Origin: Microbacterium horticulturae
Lineage (GTDB): Bacteria > Actinomycetota > Actinomycetes > Actinomycetales > Microbacteriaceae
Assembly: GCF_029094505.1 (NCBI RefSeq)
Contig: NZ_CP119108.1
Coordinates: 2,914,001 to 2,978,000, forward strand
DNA length: 64,000 nt
Reading direction: 5' to 3'
Shown here piece after piece: positions 1 through 9,515 of this stretch. The stretch's first letter is position 1; each line of letters begins with the position of its first letter. The position numbers and the translations under genes were made by a program. The notes beneath the pieces were generated by a model. It did not search any database. It saw only the letters and a list, made by a program, of their open reading frames with translations, and was not told the DNA's origin.

Positions 1-1011
1 GCCCAGGCGTGCCTTCGGCGAGACCTCGTAGGTGTTCTGCGGGTCTCGTTCCACGATGTCGCCGAGTGCCTCGTCGATCGCCGTCATGACGTCGGTGTCG
101 AGCTTGACTCCCGAGGCTGCGACGTTCGACGCTATCTGCTCGGGGCGGGATGCCCCCACCAGCGCCGCCGCGACGTTGGTGTTCTGCAGCACCCAGGCGA
201 TGGCCAGCTGCGGCATCGTCAGCCCGCAGTCACTCGCGATCGGCTCCAGCCGCTGCACGGCGGTGAGCACATCGTCGCGCAGGAAGCGCTGGATGAAGTG
301 CGCGCCGCTCTTCTCGTCGGTCGCACGCGAGCCCTCGGGCACCGGCTGACCGGGCAGGTACTTGCCCGACAGCACGCCCTGCGCCATCGGCGACCAGACG
401 ATCTGCGAGATGCCGAGCTCTTCACTGGCGGGTACGACCTTGTCTTCGATCACGCGCCACAGCATCGAGTACTGCGGCTGGTTCGAGATGAAGGGAACGT
501 GCAGTTCCTTCGCCAGCGCGGCGCCCTCGCGCAGCTGCTCGGCGGTCCACTCGCTCACGCCGATGTAGAGCGCCTTGCCGGCGCGCACCAGGTCGGCAAA
601 GGCCTGCATCGTCTCTTCGAGCGGCGTCTCGTAGTCGTAGCGGTGCGCCTGGTAGAGGTCGACGTAGTCGGTGCCCAGTCGCTGCAGCGAGCCGTCGATG
701 CTCTCGAAGATGTGCTTGCGCGAAAGCCCCGTGTCGTTCGGCCCCTTCGGACCTGTCGGAAAGTAGACCTTCGTGAAGATCTCGAGCGACGCGCGCCGCT
801 GGCCGGCGAGCGCCTTGCCCAGCACGGTCTCGGCCGCGGTGTTCGCGTAGGTGTCGGCGGTGTCGAACGTCGTGATGCCGGCGTCGAGTGCGGCGTGCAC
901 GGTGGCGACGGCGCCCGTGTCGTCGATCTGCGACGCGTGCGTCACCCAGTTGCCGTAGGTGATCTCCGAGACCTTGAGTCCGCTGTTGCCCAGATAACGA
1001 TGTTCGACCAT
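1..1011 (-). CDS. aldo/keto reductase (3' end cut by window edge)
   Basis: Predicted cytosolic NADPH-dependent aldo/keto reductase; the substrate cannot be told from sequence. The gene starts with ATG at 1011 and reads out of the left edge, so 337 codons are visible; family members have about 320-345 residues, so only the last few are probably missing. The catalytic set can be read: Asp and Tyr in TADTYAN, Lys in FTKVYFP and His in YQAHRYD. The late segment VGASRPEQI fits the usual NADP-binding loop. It starts 18 bp after the stop of the DUF4407 gene on the same strand, so the two may share a transcript. Family assignment is firm, subfamily (YghZ / Kv-beta like) is inference. Confidence 0.9.
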   Translation of the reverse strand, partial: MVEHRYLGNSGLKVSEITYGNWVTHASQIDDTGAVATVHAALDAGITTFDTADTYANTAAETVLGKALAGQRRASLEIFTKVYFPTGPKGPNDTGLSRKHIFESIDGSLQRLGTDYVDLYQAHRYDYETPLEETMQAFADLVRAGKALYIGVSEWTAEQLREGAALAKELHVPFISNQPQYSMLWRVIEDKVVPASEELGISQIVWSPMAQGVLSGKYLPGQPVPEGSRATDEKSGAHFIQRFLRDDVLTAVQRLEPIASDCGLTMPQLAIAWVLQNTNVAAALVGASRPEQIASNVAASGVKLDTDVMTAIDEALGDIVERDPQNTYEVSPKARLG

Positions 1012-1029
1012 GCCCCTACGCTAGTCGCC

Positions 1030-2556
1030 TCAGGCGGCGCCGCCGCTCGCGATCTCGGCCCGCTCGTCCCAGGTGCGTCGGCTCGTACGATCGAGTGCGA
1101 CCTGGCGACGCATCGTCTCGGCCTTCTCGTACAGCGACGGCTCACCGTAGCTGGTGAGGACCTTCACGAGAACGGGCAGCAGCTCGATCATGAAGAAGAG
1201 CGCGGCTATGAGCCAGTGCGCCCAGGCGAGGGTGGGCTCTCTCTGCGAGAGGCGGTCGAGCGCGCTGATCTGGCTCAGCAGCCCCTCGGCCCCGGCGTTG
1301 CCGCCCGCGACCGACGCGGCCCGGTCGTCGTACGCCTTCAGCGCCTGCGTGTACTGCGTGCGCGCGGCGGGCAGTTCGTCCTGCGCCTGCTTCTTGTTCT
1401 GTGCCGCCGAGGCGTCGGCGGCCGCGGTGCTGGAGGCATCGGCCGCCGCGAGCGTGGCGTTCGCGTCCTTCAGCTTCGCAGCCAGGGCATCGTACGAGTC
1501 CTGTGCCGATGCCAGCTGCTTCTTGGCCGCATCGGCGCTCGCGCCGCTGCCGGTCACGCCGGTGCAGCCGGCGACGCTGCCCTTGCCCTGGCCGGTCAGC
1601 TCGCACTGGTACAGCGCGCGTGCCTGATCGATGACCTTCTGCTGCGCATCGAGCTTCGTGCTCAGATCGTCGACCGTCTTCTGCGCGGCGGCCGACGCCG
1701 CCGAGGTCGTGGATGTGCCTGCGACGATGCCGGTGGCCGCCTGGTCCTCGAGCTGGTTGACGCGCTTGCTCGCGGCATCCAACGCCTTCTTCTCCGGTCC
1801 GTCTGAGACGGCTTGCTGATCAGAGACGGCATTCGTGATGTTCGTGGAGGTGACCTCGCGCGCGATGTCGTTGTGGAAGACCTGCAGCACGAGCGGCTCG
1901 GCCACCACGATCCCGATGATCGCGGCCATCACGACGCGCGGAAGCGCCAGGGCGATGAGCTTGAGGATGCTCGTCGACGCCTTCATCGTCGATGTCAGGA
2001 ACCGGTCGAGGTTGAAGATGATGAGCGCCCACACGAGCGCAACCGGGATGGCGACCCACACCAGCACGCCCACGCCGGTGATGAGCGCGAAGAACATCGA
2101 CAGGGCCGACACGAGCGCGGTGCCGGCGAGCACGAAGAACATCTGCACGAAGCGCGACGTCTCGATCGGCACCTCGGCGAGCACCTCGGCGTCGGCGCCG
2201 CCGAGGACGGCGAGCCGGCGCGTCCACGGCAGGCGAGGCCGACGCGGGGTGAGAACGGAGGGGGTGGATGCCACGGCCGGCGCTTCGGGCTCGGGCTGCG
2301 GAGCGGGTTCGGGCTCCGGGTGGGGTGCGGGCGCACTCAGAACGTCGGTCGGCGCCTCGTCGGCGGGCTCAGGCCGCTGCTCGTCGATCGGCGGGGCGCC
2401 CCAGGGCTCGAGCGTCTGCTCCAGCGGATCGGCGGTCGCGGTCGCCGCACGAACGTCGCTCAGATACAGCGGTTCGGTCTCCTCCTGCTCGGCCTCATCG
2501 AGGACGATGCGGCCGTCGGAGCCGAAGCGGCCCGGCCTGTGGGCGGAATAAGACAT
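1030..2556 (-). CDS. DUF4407 domain membrane protein
   Basis: Integral membrane protein of 508 residues with a DUF4407 domain; function unknown. The first 130 residues are Pro/Glu/Ala-rich and look disordered. Hydrophobic segments follow in order near residues 133-160, 165-187 and 205-232 (the last ending in AEPLVLQVF, typical of the family), then about 200 residues rich in Ala, Gln, Asp and Lys that look like a periplasm-facing coiled coil with an isolated Cys pair, and a final membrane segment LIAALFFMIELLPVLVKVL near residue 440. It is divergent from the MarR gene at 2688 and precedes the aldo/keto reductase by 18 bp. Start ATG at 2556 is the only good one. The family name is recognised; no role is claimed. 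Confidence 0.85.
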   Translation of the reverse strand: MSYSAHRPGRFGSDGRIVLDEAEQEETEPLYLSDVRAATATADPLEQTLEPWGAPPIDEQRPEPADEAPTDVLSAPAPHPEPEPAPQPEPEAPAVASTPSVLTPRRPRLPWTRRLAVLGGADAEVLAEVPIETSRFVQMFFVLAGTALVSALSMFFALITGVGVLVWVAIPVALVWALIIFNLDRFLTSTMKASTSILKLIALALPRVVMAAIIGIVVAEPLVLQVFHNDIAREVTSTNITNAVSDQQAVSDGPEKKALDAASKRVNQLEDQAATGIVAGTSTTSAASAAAQKTVDDLSTKLDAQQKVIDQARALYQCELTGQGKGSVAGCTGVTGSGASADAAKKQLASAQDSYDALAAKLKDANATLAAADASSTAAADASAAQNKKQAQDELPAARTQYTQALKAYDDRAASVAGGNAGAEGLLSQISALDRLSQREPTLAWAHWLIAALFFMIELLPVLVKVLTSYGEPSLYEKAETMRRQVALDRTSRRTWDERAEIASGGAA

Positions 2557-2651
2557 CGTGCAAGAGTATGCGGGCCGTCCTGGAAGCCCGATGGGTGATG
2601 GCTCGGAGACTCATATGACCGCGCCCGGGTGACTCCACGGACGCGGTGCAT

Positions 2652-2680
2652 TCGACTATTACATAAGCTCGATATATAAT
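2652..2680 (+). promoter_or_regulatory. promoter and MarR-type operator for a leaderless repressor mRNA
   Basis: A -35 like TCGACT (2652-2657), a 17-bp spacer and a perfect -10 TATAAT (2675-2680) place the start of transcription at about 2688, which is itself an ATG. Arms ATTACATA (2658-2665) and TATATAAT (2673-2680) form an inverted repeat with 7 of 8 positions matching that covers the spacer and the -10, as expected for MarR autorepression. This AT-rich patch stands out in very GC-rich surroundings. Confidence 0.7.
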
Positions 2681-2687
2681 GACTTTC

Positions 2688-3143
2688 ATGTCCGATGCAA
2701 CCACCCCACGCCTCGACGTGGCACTGCTGGGGACGACCCTCGACCGGATCATCCGACTGCTGCGCCGCTCGAAGCTGCCCGGCGACCTCAGTCCGGTGGC
2801 TGCCTCGACGCTCTATACGCTCGTGCACCACGGGCCCTCCCGGCTCACCGCTCTCGCCTCGGCCGAGCACGTGACGCAGCCGGCGATGACCCAGGTGGTC
2901 ACCCGGCTCGAGCAGGCGGGGCTCGTCACCCGCGCGGCAGACCCCGATGATCGCCGTGCCCTCGTCATCGACGCCACCGACGCCGGGCGCGAACTGACCG
3001 GCGCGCGCCGGGCGGCGCGCGCCGCCGTACTCGACGAGCTGGTCTCGCAGCTTCATCCCGAGGCCCGCGACACGCTCGCGGCCGCAATACCCGTGCTTGA
3101 GCAGCTCGTCGCCATCGCCGACGAGCGCGGCTCGACGCACTGA
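2688..3143 (+). CDS. MarR family transcriptional regulator
   Basis: Winged-helix repressor of the MarR family, 151 residues from the chosen start. The DNA-binding part is seen in the segment LTALASAEHVTQPAMTQVV, followed by the beta-wing RAADPDDRRALVIDATDAG with the family's DxRRA motif. An in-frame ATG at 2679 would add three residues, but it lies inside the -10 box; the promoter at 2652-2680 predicts a leaderless mRNA beginning at the ATG at 2688, and neither start has a Shine-Dalgarno sequence. The MFS exporter follows 28 bp downstream, the common repressor-exporter pairing, so the likely role is ligand-responsive control of both genes. The ligand is unknown. Confidence 0.93.
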   Translation: MSDATTPRLDVALLGTTLDRIIRLLRRSKLPGDLSPVAASTLYTLVHHGPSRLTALASAEHVTQPAMTQVVTRLEQAGLVTRAADPDDRRALVIDATDAGRELTGARRAARAAVLDELVSQLHPEARDTLAAAIPVLEQLVAIADERGSTH

Positions 3144-3171
3144 ACCCCCGACAGCAAGGAGAACACCCCTC

Positions 3172-4470
3172 GTGGAGTCCACGTCCACTCGCACACCCAG
3201 CATGTTCCGGCAGCCGAAGGCCGTCTGGGCCGTGGCGTTCGCGTGCGTCATCTCGTTCATGGGCATCGGGTTCGTCGACCCGATCCTCCCCGCGATCGGC
3301 GAGCAGATGCACGCCTCGCACGCTCAGGTCGAGCTGCTGTTCACGAGCTATCTGCTCGTGACGGCCGTCGCCATGCTCGGCACCGGATGGGTCTCGAGCC
3401 GCATCGGCGGCAAACGCACACTCATCCTCGGCCTCATCCTCATCGTCGTCTTCGCCGCACTTGCCGGCTTCTCGCCGACCATCGGTGCCATGGTCGGCTT
3501 CCGCGCCGGTTGGGGACTGGGCAACGCCCTGTTCATCGCCACGAGCCTGGCGGTGATCGTCGGCAGCGCGAGCGGCGGCGTACGCGGTGCTATCGCCATC
3601 TACGAAGCGGCCATGGGCGTCGGCATCGCCGTCGGTCCGCTCCTGGGCGGCCTGCTGGGCTCGATCGGGTGGCAGTGGCCGTTCTTCGGCGTCTCGGTGC
3701 TGATGCTGATCGGATTGGTCGGGACGAGCGTGTTCGTCACGAACGCCCCCACCACCACGCACAAGCTCTCGCTCGCGGCTCCGCTGAAGGCTCTGCGCCA
3801 CAAGGGCCTGCTCATGCTGAGCCTCGTCGCCCTGCTCTACAACTGGGCGTTCTTCACGGTGCTCGCGTATGCGCCGCTGCAGATGGGCATCAGCAATGCG
3901 GTGCTGCTGGGGATGATCTTCTTCGGCTGGGGCATCCTGGTCGCGATCTTCGCCGTGTTCGTCGCACCCCGCCTCGAGCGGCGGTTCGGTCTGGTGCCCG
4001 TCCTCGTTGCCACGTTCAGCTTCCTCACCCTCGACCTGGCCGTTGCGGCGATCTGGGCGGACATCCCCGCCGTGCTCATCGTCGCGGTGATCGTCTCGGG
4101 CGTCGCCTCGGGCTTGAACAACACCCTGGTGACGCAGGCGGTCATGGAGGTCGCCCCGGTCGAGCGCCCCGTCGCAAGCGCGGCGTACAGCTTCGTGCGG
4201 TTCTTCGGCGGCGGGCTCGCGCCTTTCGTCGCCGGCATCGTCGGCACCGCGCTGAGCGTCCACGTGCCGTTCTGGATCGCGGTGGTCGCACTGGTCATCG
4301 CGATCGTTCTCCTGATCATCTCGCGCACCATGATCACCGAAGGCGTAGCGGCCGCCGAGGCCTCTGAAGAAGAAGTGCTTCCGGTCGTCGCCGGCGACTC
4401 ACCCGCCGAGCCGGTGATGCTCCTGCACGACGCGCCCACCGACGAGGGCGTGGCCAGCCACACGCGGTGA
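3172..4470 (+). CDS. MFS transporter (drug-efflux type)
   Basis: Twelve-helix major facilitator superfamily transporter, 432 residues, likely a proton-driven exporter. Helices begin at residue 12 (AVWAVAFACVISFMGIGFV); the loop between helices 2 and 3 has GWVSSRIGGKRTLI, the MFS motif A region, and helix 5 carries the glycine-rich GVGIAVGPLLGGLLG typical of antiporter motif C. The start is GTG at 3172 because AAGGAGA stands at 3156-3162 with good spacing; longer in-frame starts run back into the MarR gene. The acidic C-terminal tail of about 45 residues is cytoplasmic. Its pairing with the MarR repressor points to efflux of a toxic compound, but the substrate is not known. Confidence 0.92.
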   Translation: MESTSTRTPSMFRQPKAVWAVAFACVISFMGIGFVDPILPAIGEQMHASHAQVELLFTSYLLVTAVAMLGTGWVSSRIGGKRTLILGLILIVVFAALAGFSPTIGAMVGFRAGWGLGNALFIATSLAVIVGSASGGVRGAIAIYEAAMGVGIAVGPLLGGLLGSIGWQWPFFGVSVLMLIGLVGTSVFVTNAPTTTHKLSLAAPLKALRHKGLLMLSLVALLYNWAFFTVLAYAPLQMGISNAVLLGMIFFGWGILVAIFAVFVAPRLERRFGLVPVLVATFSFLTLDLAVAAIWADIPAVLIVAVIVSGVASGLNNTLVTQAVMEVAPVERPVASAAYSFVRFFGGGLAPFVAGIVGTALSVHVPFWIAVVALVIAIVLLIISRTMITEGVAAAEASEEEVLPVVAGDSPAEPVMLLHDAPTDEGVASHTR

Positions 4471-4480
4471 CAGCCGCAAG

Positions 4481-4520
4481 ACAGGGATGCCCCGGCTCGT
4501 ACGAGTCGGGGCATCCCTGT
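4481..4520. terminator. bidirectional terminator hairpin
   Basis: A 40-bp near-perfect palindrome (only one G-T pair), with arms beginning ACAGGGATGCCCCGG and the complementary arm ending at 4520. It lies between the convergent MFS and rlmN genes and can end both transcripts. Confidence 0.8.
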
Positions 4521-4525
4521 GTCGG

Positions 4526-5743
4526 CTACGCCTCGATCGGCGTCGCGTCCGCGGCCTCCTGATCGGCCTCGGTGGCGACGAGCTGACCGCAGGCGCCATC
4601 GATGTCCTTGCCGCGGGTGTCGCGGATCGTGGTCGGGATGCCATGGGCCTCGAGCCGGCGTACGAACTCGTCTTGTACCGGCCGGTCAGACGCCGTCCAG
4701 ACCGAGCCCGGCGTCGGATTCAGCGGAATCGGATTCACGTGCACCCACCCGCGCCCACGCGCGTTGAGCTTCTCGGCGAGCAGGTCGGCGCGCCAGCCGT
4801 GGTCGTTCATGTCTTTGATGAGGGCGTATTCGATCGACACGCGGCGCCCTGTCTTCGCGAAGTACTCGTGCGCGGCATCCAGTGCCTCGTCGACCTTCCA
4901 CCGCGAGTTCACCGGGATCATCTCGTCGCGCAGCTCGTCATCAGGCGCGTGCAGCGAGAGGGCGAAGGTGACGGGGATGTCTTCGTTCGTCAGCTTGCGG
5001 ATCGCCGGCACCAGCCCGACCGTGGAGATCGTGATGCCGCGTGCGCTCATGCCCAGCCCGTGCTTCTTGTCGACCATCACACGCACCGCGTGCATGACGC
5101 GAGCGTAGTTGGCCATCGGCTCACCCATGCCCATGAAGACGATGTTGGTGACGCGCTCGCCCTCGTGCCCCACGTGACGGGGGTCGCCGAGTTCGCCCTC
5201 GGCGATGGCACGGTTGGCGTGCACGACCTGCGCGACGATCTCGGCGGCCGACATGTTGCGGGTCAGGCCCGCCTGCCCGGTCGCGCAGAACGGGCAGTTC
5301 ATGCCGCAGCCGGCCTGGCTCGACACACACAGCGTGATGCGGCCGGGGTAGCGCATGAGCACCGATTCGACGAGCGCCCCGTCGTGCAGCTTCCAGAGGA
5401 ACTTGATCGTGTCGCCGCGGTCGGTCGACAGGCGCCGCACTTCGGTCAGCAGCGGAGGCAGCAGTGTGTGCACGAGCTCTTCGCGCCCCTCGGCCGGCAG
5501 ATCGGTCATCTCGGCGGGGTCGTGCGTGTAGTGGGTGAAGAAGTGCTTCTCGAGCTGCTTGGCCCGGAATGCCGGCAGCCCGAGCTCGGTCATCTTCTCG
5601 ACACGCTGTTCGGGAGTGAGGTCGGCGAAGTGTGCCGGCGGCTTGCCGCGGCGAGGGCTGGCGAACTGCAGCAGGGGCCGGCCATCGGCATCCTTCTTCT
5701 GCGTCCACCCCTCGGTGCGGGGTCGCACCTGCGCATGGGTCAT
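4526..5743 (-). CDS. rlmN: 23S rRNA (adenine-2503-C2)/tRNA A37 methyltransferase RlmN
   Basis: Radical-SAM methyltransferase that methylates C2 of A2503 in 23S rRNA and A37 in some tRNAs. It has 405 residues from the ATG at 5743, which is preceded by GGAAGG; upstream in-frame ATGs lie in the divergent nucleosidase gene. The cluster motif CxxxCxxC is C146-GMN-C150-PF-C153. The SAM-binding segment FMGMGEP and the late [15 protein letters not shown], which carries the second catalytic cysteine, are both present. The C-terminal extension [15 protein letters not shown] is acidic and not conserved in general. Length and motifs fit a complete enzyme. Confidence 0.97.
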   Translation of the reverse strand: MTHAQVRPRTEGWTQKKDADGRPLLQFASPRRGKPPAHFADLTPEQRVEKMTELGLPAFRAKQLEKHFFTHYTHDPAEMTDLPAEGREELVHTLLPPLLTEVRRLSTDRGDTIKFLWKLHDGALVESVLMRYPGRITLCVSSQAGCGMNCPFCATGQAGLTRNMSAAEIVAQVVHANRAIAEGELGDPRHVGHEGERVTNIVFMGMGEPMANYARVMHAVRVMVDKKHGLGMSARGITISTVGLVPAIRKLTNEDIPVTFALSLHAPDDELRDEMIPVNSRWKVDEALDAAHEYFAKTGRRVSIEYALIKDMNDHGWRADLLAEKLNARGRGWVHVNPIPLNPTPGSVWTASDRPVQDEFVRRLEAHGIPTTIRDTRGKDIDGACGQLVATEADQEAADATPIEA

Positions 5744-5807
5744 GCCTTCCAGGGTACGGGAGCAGGATGCGCGGATGCTGGGGGCCTGTGCCTGGGAGAA
5801 TGGACGG

Positions 5808-6380
5808 GTGAGACTTCTCGTTGCGGCGCTGGACGCCGAACTCGTCGCGTTCCCCGCCGAGATCCCGGGCTTCGACCGGCTCGTGACCGGACCCGGAAAG
5901 CTGCAGGCCACCTACGCGCTGACGCGCGCGCTGGATGCGACCCGCTACGACGAGGTGCTCGTCGTAGGAACGGCCGGTGCGATCGACACGCTTCTGGACC
6001 CCGAGGTCTACGACATCGATGCCGCCATCCAGCACGATGTCAGCGACATCGACGGCGTGGTCGGCCAGCATGTGTCACTGCCGGCCCGCGTGACGCTGCC
6101 CGCCGATCTCATCCGGCGACAGGCGGTCACGATCGCGACCGGTGACCACTTCGTGGACGATGCCGAGGCCGTGGCATCCATCCGCCCGCTGGGCGCTCGC
6201 CTCGTCGACATGGAGACCTACGCGTACGCGTGGGTCGCCGAGCGGTTCGGCGTGCCGATTCGCGTGCTCAAGGCCGTCTCCGACCGCGCGCAGGACGGTG
6301 CGATCACCGACTGGCGCGCCGCGGTCGCCGCGTGCAGCGACCAGCTGTGGGACGTGGTCCAGGCGGACTACGGGGTCTGA
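5808..6380 (+). CDS. purine nucleoside phosphorylase-superfamily nucleosidase
   Basis: 190-residue protein of the MTA/SAH nucleosidase (PNP/UDP phosphorylase) superfamily, which hydrolyses the glycosidic bond of adenine nucleosides such as 5'-methylthioadenosine or S-adenosylhomocysteine. The start is GTG at 5808, with GGGAGAA 9 bp upstream. VGTAGAID is the ribose/base loop and [18 protein letters not shown] holds the Met-Glu that binds the ribose; [14 protein letters not shown] carries the catalytic Asp in the usual SDxA position. It is divergent from rlmN, a SAM user, 64 bp away. Substrate preference (MTA, SAH or another adenine nucleoside) cannot be decided here. Confidence 0.85.
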   Translation: MRLLVAALDAELVAFPAEIPGFDRLVTGPGKLQATYALTRALDATRYDEVLVVGTAGAIDTLLDPEVYDIDAAIQHDVSDIDGVVGQHVSLPARVTLPADLIRRQAVTIATGDHFVDDAEAVASIRPLGARLVDMETYAYAWVAERFGVPIRVLKAVSDRAQDGAITDWRAAVAACSDQLWDVVQADYGV

Positions 6381-6407
6381 CCCGGCCCACCCGCTGGCGG
6401 CCTGACC

Positions 6408-6449
6408 GACGAGAGGCGGGATGCCGCGGCATCCACTCTCCCGGCCTCT
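6408..6449 (+). terminator. hairpin after the nucleosidase gene
   Basis: Arms CGAGAGG and GGCCTCTCG enclose the 16-bp perfect palindrome GGATGCCGCGGCATCC at 6419-6434. It lies 28 bp after the stop codon, so it is a likely terminator, and it is also a full copy of the genome-wide palindromic motif described under findings. Confidence 0.6.
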
Positions 6450-6498
6450 CGTGCGCTCGACTGGGCGGCGCGCTCGTCGCCGCTTCTGCCGCGCGGGC

Positions 6499-6528
6499 TT
6501 GACGTGCTCCCCGGCGTGTGCCTAGTCT
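6499..6528 (+). promoter_or_regulatory. sigma-70-type promoter of the sugar ABC operon
   Basis: TTGACG at 6499-6504, an 18-bp spacer and TAGTCT at 6523-6528 predict transcription from about 6535, 240 nt before the substrate-binding protein gene. The operator at 6540-6553 begins a few bases after this start. Confidence 0.7.
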
Positions 6529-6539
6529 GTGTCCGGCCT

Positions 6540-6553
6540 TGTTACCGGTAACA
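6540..6553. promoter_or_regulatory. LacI/GalR-type operator
   Basis: TGTTACCGGTAACA is a perfect 14-bp palindrome with the central CG step typical of LacI-family operators. Its place just after the predicted transcription start means a bound repressor would block the polymerase; sugar binding would relieve it. The regulator is not encoded nearby. Confidence 0.75.
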
Positions 6554-6604
6554 TCCACGCTGCCGACGACATGACCACACCACCCGCGAACAATGAGGTT
6601 CTCC

Positions 6605-6757
6605 ATGAAGAGACCATTCCGCCCGACGGCGAGCCATCCATGCTCTCGCCCACCGCGTCCGCGCGCCACTCCCGTCGGCACACCGCCAATTCCGTTCGAA
6701 GGGGCGCGGAAGCCACTGCGTCCCTCTTTCCACGACTCCACCGTCGACAACCACTAA
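6605..6757 (+). other. possible 50-codon leader ORF in a 240-nt 5' leader
   Basis: The leader between the promoter and the binding-protein gene has one short ORF, starting ATG at 6605 and ending TAA at 6755-6757, 16 bp before the next start codon. It is rich in Arg, Pro and His, has only a weak upstream purine stretch and resembles no protein I know. It may be untranslated. No other gene or clear hairpin is visible between 6554 and 6773. Confidence 0.2.
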
Positions 6758-6773
6758 GAGGAAGGCAGGAACC

Positions 6774-7913
6774 ATGTCGTTCCGCATCACAAAGATCGCC
6801 GCCGTCACCGTCGCGGCCGGCCTCGTCTTCAGTCTCGCCGCTTGTTCCGGCGGTCGCGGGGGCTCGGGCAATTCCGATGACGGCGCCGATGCCAACAAGG
6901 GCGCCCTGGTCGGCATCGCTATGCCGACGAAGGTCGACCAGCGCTGGATCCAAGACGGCGACAACGTCGTGAAGTACCTGAAGGAGGCCGGTTACAAGAC
7001 CGACCTCGAGTACGCCAACAACGACATCCCGACGCAGGCGCAGCAGATCGAAGCCATGATCACCAAGGGCGCCAAGGTGCTTGTGATCGCCTCCATCGAC
7101 GGCGGGGCGCTCGGCCAGCAGCTCGACGACGCGAAGGCGGCCGGCGTCAAGGTCATCTCTTACGACCGCCTGCTCACCGGCGACGAGAACGTCGACTATT
7201 ACGCCACCTTCGACAACTTCAAGGTCGGCGTTCTGCAGGCGAACTCGTTGCTGACCGGTCTCGGTTACCTCGATGACAACGGAGAGAAGACCGGCGACAA
7301 GGGCCCGTGGCACGTCGAACTGTTCGCCGGCAGCCCCGACGACAACAACGCGACGTTCTTCTACAAGGGTGCGATGAGTATCCTGCAGCCTCTGATCGAC
7401 GACGGCACCCTCGTGGTCACCAGCGGTCAGACCGACTTCAACCAGACCGCGATTCAGGGCTGGGACCCAGCGACCGCCAAGAAGCGCATGGACGACTTGC
7501 TCGCCAAGAGCTACTCGACCGGCGCGACGAGGCTCGACGGCGTGCTCTCGCCCTATGACGGCCTGTCGGACGGCATCATCGCGGCACTCGAAAGCGGCGG
7601 CTACAAGGTCGGCACCGACACGTGGCCGATCATCACCGGTCAGGACGCCGAAGTTGCCAGCGTGAAGCAGATCATCGCGGGGTCGCAATACTCGACGATC
7701 TTCAAAGACACCAGAAACCTCGCGAAGCAGGCCGTCGCGATGACCGAAGCGCTGCTGCAAGACAAGAAGCCCGAGGTCAACGACACGAAGAGTTATGACA
7801 ACGGCAAGAAGGTGGTCCCCACCTATCTCCTGCCGCCGGTGGTCGTGACCAAGGCCAACTACCAGAAGGAACTCATCGACAGCGGCTACTACACCGAGGG
7901 CGACCTCAAGTAG
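6774..7913 (+). CDS. chvE: monosaccharide ABC transporter substrate-binding lipoprotein (ChvE family)
   Basis: Extracellular sugar-binding lipoprotein of the ChvE / multiple-monosaccharide family, 379 residues. The N-terminus is a lipoprotein signal with lipobox LAAC (Cys near residue 23) followed by a Gly/Ser linker. The mature part opens with [21 protein letters not shown] and continues with [20 protein letters not shown], both hallmarks of this family of periplasmic-binding-protein type I fold. A strong GAGGAAGG precedes the ATG. It is the first gene of a three-gene operon with the ATPase and permease. By family, ligands are aldoses such as glucose, galactose, arabinose or xylose; the actual one cannot be named. 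Confidence 0.92.
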   Translation: MSFRITKIAAVTVAAGLVFSLAACSGGRGGSGNSDDGADANKGALVGIAMPTKVDQRWIQDGDNVVKYLKEAGYKTDLEYANNDIPTQAQQIEAMITKGAKVLVIASIDGGALGQQLDDAKAAGVKVISYDRLLTGDENVDYYATFDNFKVGVLQANSLLTGLGYLDDNGEKTGDKGPWHVELFAGSPDDNNATFFYKGAMSILQPLIDDGTLVVTSGQTDFNQTAIQGWDPATAKKRMDDLLAKSYSTGATRLDGVLSPYDGLSDGIIAALESGGYKVGTDTWPIITGQDAEVASVKQIIAGSQYSTIFKDTRNLAKQAVAMTEALLQDKKPEVNDTKSYDNGKKVVPTYLLPPVVVTKANYQKELIDSGYYTEGDLK

Positions 7914-7967
7914 CACCCGCCGTGCCGGGCGTCCAGCGACGCCCGGCACCCGTTCGAAGGAGACACC

Positions 7968-9515
7968 ATGACCGAGGACGCCATCCTCGAGATGCGGGCG
8001 ATCACCAAGGAGTTCCCCGGGGTCAAAGCGCTCTCAGACGTCAATCTCACCGTGCGCCGTGGTGAGATCCACGCGATCTGCGGCGAGAACGGTGCCGGCA
8101 AGTCGACCCTCATGAACGTTCTGAGCGGCGTGTACCCGCAGGGTACCTACGACGGTGACATCGTCTTCGAGGGGAATGTGTGCCGGTTCGGCAGCATCGC
8201 CGACTCAGAGAAGGCCGGCATCGTCATCATCCACCAGGAGCTGGCCTTGAGCCCGTACCTGAGCATCGCCGAGAACATCTTCATCGGCAACGAGCGCGGA
8301 CGCGCGGGCTGGATCGACTGGGGCTCGACCGAAACTCTCGCACGAAGCTACCTCGAGCGCGTCGGGCTGCATGACAACCCGGCGACGAAGGCGAACGAGC
8401 TGGGTGTCGGCAAGCAGCAGCTCGTCGAGATCGCCAAGGCGCTGTCGAAGGATGTGACGTTGCTCATCCTGGACGAACCCACCGCCGCCCTCAACGACGA
8501 CGACTCTGAGCGTCTGCTCGATCTGATGCTCGAGCTGAAGGGACAGGGCGTCACCAGCATCTTGATCTCCCACAAGCTCAACGAGATCAAGAAGGTCGCC
8601 GACACCGTCACGATCATTCGAGACGGGCACACGATCGAGACGCTCGATGCCGCCAGCCCCGAAGTGAACGAAGACCGCATCATCAAGGGCATGGTCGGAC
8701 GCGACCTGACGCACAGATTCCCCGAGCACACACCGCATATCGGCGATGAGCTGCTGCGCATCGAAGACTGGACCGTTCACCACCCTTCCGACCGCGCGCG
8801 GGTGGTCGTCGACCATGCCAGCCTCACCGTGCACGCCGGCGAGATCGTCGGCATTGCCGGGCTCATGGGCGCGGGCCGCACAGAGCTGGCGATGAGCGTG
8901 TTCGGCCACAGCTGGGGCGTCGACATCTCGGGCACCGTGTACAAACGGGGCAAGCCGGTGAACACCCGCAGCGTGCCTGCTGCCATCCGCGCGGGCCTGG
9001 CCTATGCGACCGAAGACCGCAAGACCTATGGTCTGAATCTCATCGACGACATCGCCCGCAACGTGTCTGCAGCGGGTCTGGGCACCCTCAGCAATCGGTT
9101 CGGCTGGGTCGACGGCAACCGCGAACATGTCGTCGCCGAGCAGTACCGGCGCGACATGAACATCAAGGCGCCGTCTGTCTCCTCGATCGTCGGCAAGCTC
9201 TCCGGCGGCAATCAGCAGAAGGTGGTCCTCTCCAAGTGGATGTTCGCCGACCCCGACGTGCTCATCCTCGATGAGCCGACCCGCGGCATCGACGTGGGCG
9301 CCAAGTACGAGATCTACACGATCATCAATCGCCTCGCCGACGAGGGGAAGGGCGTCATCGTCATCTCCTCCGAGCTGCCCGAGCTGCTCGGTCTCTGCGA
9401 CCGCATCTACACCCTGTCCGAAGGCGTCATCACCGCCGAGGTCCCCCGCGACGAGGCATCTCCCGAACGTCTCATGCAGAGCATGACCAAGATCCGAGAA
9501 GAGGACCACCTATGA
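7968..9515 (+). CDS. mmsA: monosaccharide ABC transporter ATP-binding protein
   Basis: Cytoplasmic energising subunit with two fused ABC domains, 515 residues, as in MmsA/XylG/AraG. The first domain has Walker [10 protein letters not shown] (residues 39-47), signature LGVGKQQ and Walker [10 protein letters not shown]. The second has a degenerate Walker A (GLMGAGRTE), signature [12 protein letters not shown] and Walker [13 protein letters not shown]; this asymmetry is normal in the family. The start is ATG at 7968 with GAAGGAG 8 bp upstream. It begins 54 bp after the binding-protein gene and overlaps the permease gene by 4 bp (ATGA), showing translational coupling. Confidence 0.95.
   Translation: MTEDAILEMRAITKEFPGVKALSDVNLTVRRGEIHAICGENGAGKSTLMNVLSGVYPQGTYDGDIVFEGNVCRFGSIADSEKAGIVIIHQELALSPYLSIAENIFIGNERGRAGWIDWGSTETLARSYLERVGLHDNPATKANELGVGKQQLVEIAKALSKDVTLLILDEPTAALNDDDSERLLDLMLELKGQGVTSILISHKLNEIKKVADTVTIIRDGHTIETLDAASPEVNEDRIIKGMVGRDLTHRFPEHTPHIGDELLRIEDWTVHHPSDRARVVVDHASLTVHAGEIVGIAGLMGAGRTELAMSVFGHSWGVDISGTVYKRGKPVNTRSVPAAIRAGLAYATEDRKTYGLNLIDDIARNVSAAGLGTLSNRFGWVDGNREHVVAEQYRRDMNIKAPSVSSIVGKLSGGNQQKVVLSKWMFADPDVLILDEPTRGIDVGAKYEIYTIINRLADEGKGVIVISSELPELLGLCDRIYTLSEGVITAEVPRDEASPERLMQSMTKIREEDHL

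Noticed and set aside
298..1806. 502-codon plus-strand ORF
   Set aside because: It is an Arg/Val-rich antisense shadow across two real minus-strand genes, with no known domain, typical of long frames in GC-rich DNA.
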